NCBI GenBank assembly: GCA_037951105.1
Contig: JBAMJV010007228.1
Location: forward strand, 1 to 64,000
Direction of reading: 5' to 3'
From: Echinarachnius parma
Taxonomy: Eukaryota; Echinodermata; Echinoidea; Clypeasteroida; Echinarachniidae
Length of the DNA: 64,000 nt
Shown here: one piece after another, positions 59,901-64,000 of the stretch
Numbering within the stretch: the stretch's first letter is position 1
How the letters are laid out: each line of letters starts with the position of its first letter
Notes under the pieces: generated by a model
The model's input: only the letters and a program-made list of their open reading frames with translations
What the model was told of the DNA's origin: nothing
Database searches by the model: none
Program-made: the position numbers and the translations under genes

Positions 59901-61001
59901 TGCCACCGGAGGTATGCTAATTATTTATTTTCATTATCAGATCAATCCCTGCAAAAATGTTCCGATAATAACACCGCCCATGATAGAAATACACATGCAG
60001 ATACCGAATAGATCAAAGCTAGTAAAAAGTAGATGGTTTTTACAAGAAACGTATACGATGCTTGTGTGATGTAATGGATTTTTTAGGCTCGTTCCATCCA
60101 CTGACCTACCCATGATTTGTTCAAGGGGAAGGGGGGGGGGGGGGGGGGGGTTATTTCGTCGTCAAAATTACCGAGGCCGAGACCAAATTTTTTGAGGGGG
60201 GGGGGGGGGGGGGGTGTCGGTTAAAATTTTCGAGGAGGGGGTGTCGGTCAAAAAATTCTAGGGGGAGGGGGGTGTCCGTCAAAACTTTTCGAGGGGGGGG
60301 GGGGGGGGGTGTCCTTCAAGAATTTTTCGAGGGGGGTGTCCGTCAAAACTTTTCGAGGCCGAGTCCGAGATCCTTCAAAAGTTGTCGAGGCCGAGACCAA
60401 GATCCGTCAAAAATGTCGAGGCCGAGACCAAGACCGAGACCACTTGTTTTTAGTTATGATGGTCGAGACCGCTAAAAGTGGCCTCTAGATCACTTTAATT
60501 TTATAAGGGGGGGGGGGGGGGGAGTTTGAACCCCCCCCCCCCCCAGGTACGCCTATGGTTCCATCATTCGTTGATTATTTGTGTTTTTAAACATCGAATA
60601 TGTGACAAGTGAAATGTTTTAAATTACTTATTGGTATGAAATCTTTATCTAAACCATGGTTTGATAGCATCGTGGAATATTCGTATGGTCACACATGTTC
60701 CTCTTCTGATGCTAAGGTGTTACACACCCAGTGGACATGTTGGTGTGCGCTGGCAGTAACATGGAGCTGAGCTGCGAGAGTGGGAACATCAACATCCTGG
60801 AAGCGAACTACGGGAGAACTGCTGGCGCGGAAATCTGCCCACATCAGAGTATCCACGACCTTGACTGCCATGGATCAAACCACCTGGACATCATGGGGTC
60901 TCTTTGCGACGGGATGACTTCCTGTACAGTGCTCGCTACAAGCGGGGTTTTTGGCGATCCCTGCGTAGGAACCTATAAGTACCTTGAGGTTACCTATGAA
61001 T
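47926..61001 (+). CDS. Secreted rhamnose-binding (SUEL-type) lectin, 5' part
   Basis: Proposed exons: 47926-47928 (the start codon alone, donor GTGAGTG), 53077-53131, 53830-53877, 54733-54798, 60717-61001. All phases agree: phase 0 after ATG, then phase 1 throughout. Exon 2 completes a signal peptide, MGCKPLIGCLLFYMAVIFLG. Exons 3 and 4 add short Cys-bearing stretches (ACLDVVTGTSTIVC; GIACEDGNTLRLC). Exon 5 is a complete SUEL domain. These lectins are secreted and bind L-rhamnose or galactose, often in egg, venom or immune roles. The coding sequence runs on past 61001 in phase 1, but I found no further exon in the window. Exons 1, 3 and 4 are inferred from splice signals and are less certain than exons 2 and 5. 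Confidence 0.6.
48110..48371. mobile_element. MITE inside the LINE coding region
   Basis: CATTACGTTTCACCCAAGTTA at the left (48110) and TAACTTAGTGAAACGTAATG at the right (48371) are inverted repeats. Removing the 262 bases rejoins the LINE reverse-transcriptase blocks, which shows it arrived after the LINE. Confidence 0.75.
48879..49960. mobile_element. 1082-bp DNA element with GGTCATG ends inside the LINE
   Basis: The ends are GGTCATGTGGC and, inverted, GACGCATGACC. GTAT flanks both sides (48875-48878 and 49961-49964) as a 4-bp target duplication. The uninterrupted LINE sequence at window positions 55-110 has a single such site. The interior has no recognisable transposase. The class is uncertain. 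Confidence 0.8.
50325..50745 (+). mobile_element. CR1/L2-like LINE 3' end
   Basis: It contains GGGCCCCGATTATAAGCATC followed by TACTGCTTCTCAGGGGTCC, a typical 3' UTR stretch of CR1/L2-like elements in marine invertebrates. A terminal GAATAAATGAAATGAAAATG tail follows. No coding part remains. Confidence 0.55.
50954..51349. mobile_element. TTAA-flanked non-autonomous element
   Basis: The left end TTAAAGGGACTTAGTAAC and right end GTTACTAGATCCCTTTAA are inverted, with TTAA at both borders. It directly abuts the large foldback element on its right. Non-coding. Confidence 0.75.
51350..52624. mobile_element. 1.27-kb giant foldback element (copy 1)
   Basis: It reads TTGCCACCTCGGCAACATTG at the left and CCGAAGTGGCAACAA at the right. 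The inversion runs almost to the centre near 51990. Landmarks on the two arms are GGAATAGTACAATAGTGATC versus its complement, and AAATCCAAGATGGC versus GCCATCTTGGATTT. The repeated GCCATCTTGGATTT / TTGCCATGGTG wording recurs several times. No reading frame resembles a transposase. Confidence 0.85.
53930..53965. repeat. C homopolymer tract
   Basis: About 20 C in a row at 53943-53962, downstream of lectin exon 3. Confidence 0.8.
54800..57040. other. Lectin intron 4, left part: hairpins and repeat fragments
   Basis: No exon was recognised in about 2.2 kb. Features: a 100-base block at 55635-55770 shared with 59785-59870 (AATTCTCATCARTGGCA, GATAATACCAGT). A hairpin at about 55873-55912 around GCGCGTAGCGC. 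A perfect hairpin at 56567-56604 with 15-base arms TGGCTAGAGCGTGGC and a 9-base loop. A partial inverted repeat of GGTCGTGGGTC / GACTCACGACC at 56338-56412. Confidence 0.4.
57042..58890. mobile_element. 1.85-kb giant foldback element (copy 2) with an inserted segment
   Basis: The outermost TAGTCCAGTCAAT (57042) pairs with ATTGACTGGACTA (58878-58890). Then AATTGCAAC, CTAAGAAATCGAAGC and the AAATCCAAGATGGC blocks pair inward. The central 1.2 kb is homologous to copy 1 at 51.4-52.6 kb. The left arm holds about 310 extra bases (57090-57400) not present in the right arm. They end AATAAACTTCAAACTTCAAA, which suggests a retroposon inserted into one arm. Confidence 0.8.
58997..59068. repeat. Long perfect hairpin with ACGTCA motifs
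   Basis: TGTACGTAAATTACGTCATA and CCTCTG at the left pair with CAGAGGTATGACGTAATTTA and CGTCA at the right. The loop includes a second pair, ATATAACG / CGTTATAT. The stem is about 35 bases. Each arm contains TTACGTCA, a CRE-like site, which may be coincidence. Confidence 0.6.
59340..60075. repeat. Direct repeat flanking the SUEL exon remnant
   Basis: GTTCCGATAATTACACCGCC at 59340 and GTTCCGATAATAACACCGCC at 59958 start a direct repeat of about 120 bases that ends near GATGCTTGTGTGACGTAATG. The remnant of a SUEL exon lies just after the first unit. Confidence 0.75.
59464..59550 (+). pseudogene. Remnant of a second SUEL exon end
   Basis: GGTTACCTACGAATGTAAGT, ATTCGTATGT and AGCAAACAACGGGAATTGGG match the end of the lectin exon 5 and the first ~65 bases of its intron (60988-61060), with about 12 changes. 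VTYE plus the split Cys codon and the donor are preserved. The upstream ~270 bases of the domain are missing, so this is a truncated duplicate 1.5 kb upstream of the intact exon. Confidence 0.8.
60130..60545. repeat. G-run rich tandem array
   Basis: Imperfect units of roughly 40-50 bases alternate G homopolymers (up to about 20) with GTGTCCGTCAAAACTTTTCG-like text. They are followed by CGAGGCCGAGACCAAGA repeats and a final G run facing a C run at 60510-60543. Non-coding. It ends 170 bases before the lectin SUEL exon. Confidence 0.7.
60717..61001 (+). CDS. SUEL (galactose/rhamnose-binding lectin) domain exon
   Basis: A 285-nt phase 1-1 exon between a CTTCTGATGCTAAG acceptor and a GTAAGTATT donor. 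It encodes a domain of about 92 residues with all eight cysteines expected (LVCAG, LSCESG, EICPH, DLDCHG, GSLCDG, TSCTV, GDPCVG, TYEC, the last split by the intron). It has the family signatures ANYGRT and GDPCVGTYKYLEVTY. The YGR, DPC and KYL motifs line sugar binding in this family. A second possible acceptor at 60734/60735 would shorten the exon in frame. Confidence 0.9.
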
Positions 61002-61436
61002 GTAAGTATTCGCAAATGTATCATATAGCAAACAACGGAAATTGGTTTGACTTTTCTATTTTTAAAGAACGGTTAATTAAATATGTGTTGATAATTTATA
61101 GTTAAAGATGTATCCTAATTCTGAATAATATCAATGCCAAACAAACCTTTGTACAGATACCTAAGCAGAACTAGAGGTTTTGATTAGATGATGAAAAGAA
61201 GCAATTAGAATATCACCAGTGGCATATAACAACTGTTACAGGTGTGAAACGGCTTTATTAGCGAGGACTGGTAGTTACTATTTTTTTTTTATACCGGTCT
61301 AAAGTTGAGCCAGTGATGAGCGGGCCAATACAGCTAGCCCAAACCATATATCATAACATAAAAGAATGTGATGCCATCATCACGTTAGTTTAAATGTACA
61401 ACGCCACCAACGACAACAACGTATGTTTAATTTGAA

Positions 61437-62079
61437 TTAAAGGGGCCCTGCAACCCAAATGCATGTTGACCTCTGTTCATCTGTATTAGTGTACACATTC
61501 AATATTTGTAAACGGTTTGACCAAAATATGTTTTGTATATTTTTAAACATTTTATCATTTGTCTTCATGTTGCTATATAAGCCCCACCTCCTAAAAAACC
61601 CTCCAGAGCAAATTCTATTGTTGACCTGCAGTGACATCATTTGTCAATCACTGGTCAGCTACCATGAGATTAACAAAAGATGAAAGTACAAAAAGAACAT
61701 CCACACAAAAGCATGCCCTGCATACCTCCATGCAATAGCTTAGACAGTGCTTTTCTTCTGACATAGCAACAGCTATTGTAATTGAAGTTGTGTGAGTTGG
61801 TATTCTATTCAACCGTGTGATGCTATTGTGATTAGGCTAATCACAATAGCATTGTAGCTGACCACTGATTGACAAATGATGTCACTGCAGGTCAACAATA
61901 GAATTTGCTCTGGAGGGTTTTTTAGGAGGTGGGGCTTAGCAACATGAAGACAAATAAATGATAAAATGTTTAAAAATATACAAAACATATTTGGGTCAAA
62001 CCGTTTACAAATATTGAATGTGTACACTAATACAGATGAACAGAGGTCAACATGCATTTGGGTTGCAGGGCCCCTTCAA
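61437..62079. mobile_element. Foldback element with ~225-bp arms
   Basis: AAAGGGGCCCTGCAACCCAA at 61440 and TTGGGTTGCAGGGCCCCTT ending at 62078 begin inverted repeats that run about 225 bases each (TCTATTGTTGACCTGCAGTG and its complement at the inner side). The near-identical peptide frames seen on opposite strands of the two arms are a result of the inversion. A diverged relative of one arm is at 46380-46620. Confidence 0.85.
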
Positions 62080-63188
62080 AGACATATCCCAGCTGAGCGT
62101 GCTCGAATATTCTAAATTAAACGCACCCATTTATGTTTTTGTTTTTGTTTTCTTAATTTTATTCATTATTTGCAGGTATTTGAACGTACGTGAGAGTACA
62201 CTGGTCAGAGTACACGTTCCAATTTTTGTCACCGTTTGACAATAATTGCGATTCTTCTGGACTTCATGTGCTGAGGTATCCATTTTGAACGTTGTTATTT
62301 TAAGTCAAAGGTAACCACGACCCAAAACAGTTTTAGTAATCAAATCCACAAAAAAAAAAAAAAAATAGGTTTCCAAAAAATGTTATAATTTTAAAAGTCA
62401 TTATTATACCACATTATGTGCTCAGGCATGTCAGGGGCTTGCATAACTCGAGACTATAATGTAATTATATCATCTAGGAGCTCGGAACTAGAATTATATA
62501 TTTTTTCTGAGTGATGTGAGATAGTTTCATGGGAAAAGAACACTGTTTACTTAGTTAAACATTTGACAATTCTTTCAGATTAATCACCTATACTGCGCAT
62601 TGGTTTTGACTCCAATCGAAAAGCGTTCCGGGATAACGAGAAAAACATTTTGAAAATTAAAGCAAATTAGTGTTTATGTTACCATAAGTAAATCAACGAG
62701 TTACACGAGAAATTTGAAAAGTTCCAAGTAATGCTGGTTGATTTAGACAAAGTTAATTGATCATTCTTTTTTATATTAAAGCTTGCAATTTTCAAAACTT
62801 GGAAATTATCAATAATTGTAAGGGTAACCAAGAAGCTCCATTGTAATAAATATTCAATACTTTGTCGGAAAGACGAATCCAATTATGTGTTAAGTTTGCA
62901 AAATCAAGCGAGAAAAAACTTTTCCCAATGGTTGCCACCAAAGCAGTCTAAACTCCGTGCACTGCACTTTAGTGATCAATACAGGCCTGTAAAATGTAGA
63001 ACAGAGCGCTATCGGAAGAGTGCTCTCCCATTCCTAGTGAGACTTTTAAACCAGAATTGAAACTAGAATTGACATTTGACTATCATAAACTTTTTGTAAC
63101 CTTTTAAATTATATTTATGAATCTCATTTTGTGCAATCTCTTCAGATGAACTTGCCAGTTTGTCCCATGTATACCAATTCACACAATG
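62080..63188. other. Non-coding stretch downstream of the lectin exon
   Basis: AT-rich sequence with an A homopolymer at 62349-62365. No exon with SUEL-type cysteine spacing and no recognisable repeat was found, although the lectin must continue in this direction. Confidence 0.35.
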
Positions 63189-63632
63189 TACCGTAAATCT
63201 CCGTGTATAGGACCTGTGTACAAGACGCATCCCCCTTTTTGGCCAAAAAAAACACCAAAACAAAAGTCACCCTGTAGTGCTGTTGGAATGCGTATGGACA
63301 GATCTAGGCCATGAAAAGAGCTTACTGTCAGAAGTACCATTCATCAGCCTTTACATGTTGGGGATGGTGGTTGATTAAAAGTTGCATTCATGAGCAGTAA
63401 CACACTGCTGCTCATGACTATTCATATATTCATGAGCCATTTACTAACCACTATTTTTAATATGAGAGGGTGTACTTTTGTCAGTAGGCTTTAACAGGAC
63501 TCATGTCATATGTCTCCAACAGCACTGCAGGGTGACACAAAGACGCACCCCCCCCCCCCTCCCCCCCATGCACACTTTTGCATTTTCCGTCGGAAAAAAA
63601 ACGTGCGTCTTATACACGGAGATTTACGGTAT
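63189..63632. mobile_element. TA-flanked MITE with ACCGTAAATCTCCGTGTATA ends
   Basis: TACCGTAAATCTCCGTGTAT at 63190 and ATACACGGAGATTTACGGTA ending at 63631 are inverted. Inside both ends the GACGCAYCCCC / GTGCGTCTTATA wording continues the match. It is about 443 bp with TA at the borders, non-coding, and likely Tc1/mariner-type. Confidence 0.7.
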
Positions 63633-64000
63633 TATAAATCCCATTCAAGTTACTCTTTGACAATTGAGAGCTTACAACTTTTTAAAATCAGACATACATT
63701 TGAAAATAGCTTCTTTTTTTTGTGTACTAAGAAAGTTTCATCAATATTGTAGCTTGTAATATATTTCTTGATTGTTTATGTAATATATGGAATATAATCA
63801 TGTAATATAAACCCTGGATATTTTCTTAACACTCATTTAATCTATTTTATTGAAGTACTTACATTTGAATCATTCAATACAACCCAACAAGGCTTTATTT
63901 GTAACCTGTTATTAAATATTATGATTTACAGTTTGCAGCTATTTGCTCTCTTGCGTATTATTATTAATTTGCTTGTAATTCTTACTCAATTAGTCATATA

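Noticed and set aside
61437..62057. Two near-identical 74-82 residue proteins on opposite strands
   Set aside because: They are the two arms of one foldback element read in mirror image. There is no conserved domain.

Overview
The window looks like nuclear DNA of a marine invertebrate animal, most likely a deuterostome such as an echinoderm, hemichordate or lancelet. The reasons are long AT-rich introns with GT-AG borders, tRNA-derived SINEs, LINE 3' ends, and many DNA-transposon remnants (piggyBac-type TTAA elements, P-element/THAP9-like, PIF/Harbinger). It also carries two animal genes: an SFI1 orthologue and a secreted rhamnose-binding (SUEL-type) lectin. Nothing is prokaryotic. The species cannot be named from sequence alone.

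Layout. 1-4 kb: LINE 3' end, a foldback element enclosing a CpG-rich block, a tRNA-derived SINE, then simple and short interspersed repeats. 4.0-29.7 kb (+): a complete SFI1 gene. I could join 31 coding exons in one open frame (4644 nt, 1547 codons plus stop), with every splice phase matching. Many of its exons have decayed tandem copies beside them, and its introns hold several TTAA-flanked elements. 29.7-32.4 kb: the SFI1 3' region with a nested palindromic element, a poly(A) signal at 30858, and a 66-bp minisatellite. 32.5-42.9 kb: a graveyard of minus-strand transposon coding fragments. These are two copies of a RAG1-N-terminal-like zinc-binding segment, an intron-containing Harbinger transposase pseudogene, and at least five P-element-like transposase fragments. 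Two composite repeats were later inserted there at poly-T sites; they share an unusual architecture. 43-47.6 kb: AT-rich intergenic DNA with old repeat tails. 47.9-61.0 kb (+), running on beyond the last exon I can place: a lectin gene with a start codon, signal-peptide exon, two short cysteine-bearing exons and a full SUEL domain exon. Its introns contain a LINE carrying two nested DNA elements and two related giant foldback elements. 61.4-64 kb: two more foldback elements and non-coding DNA.

The two genes are not obviously related in function. SFI1 is a centrosomal scaffold that binds centrins through repeated alpha-helical units. The lectin is secreted and, by family, binds L-rhamnose or galactose. 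The strongest observations are (i) repeated local exon duplication and decay along the SFI1 repeat region, (ii) an inverted pair of ~760-bp elements flanking SFI1 exons 17-19, (iii) RAG1-N-like segments among cut-and-paste transposon debris, and (iv) several nested insertions whose empty sites can be read within this same window. I did not find a convincing new multi-gene system.
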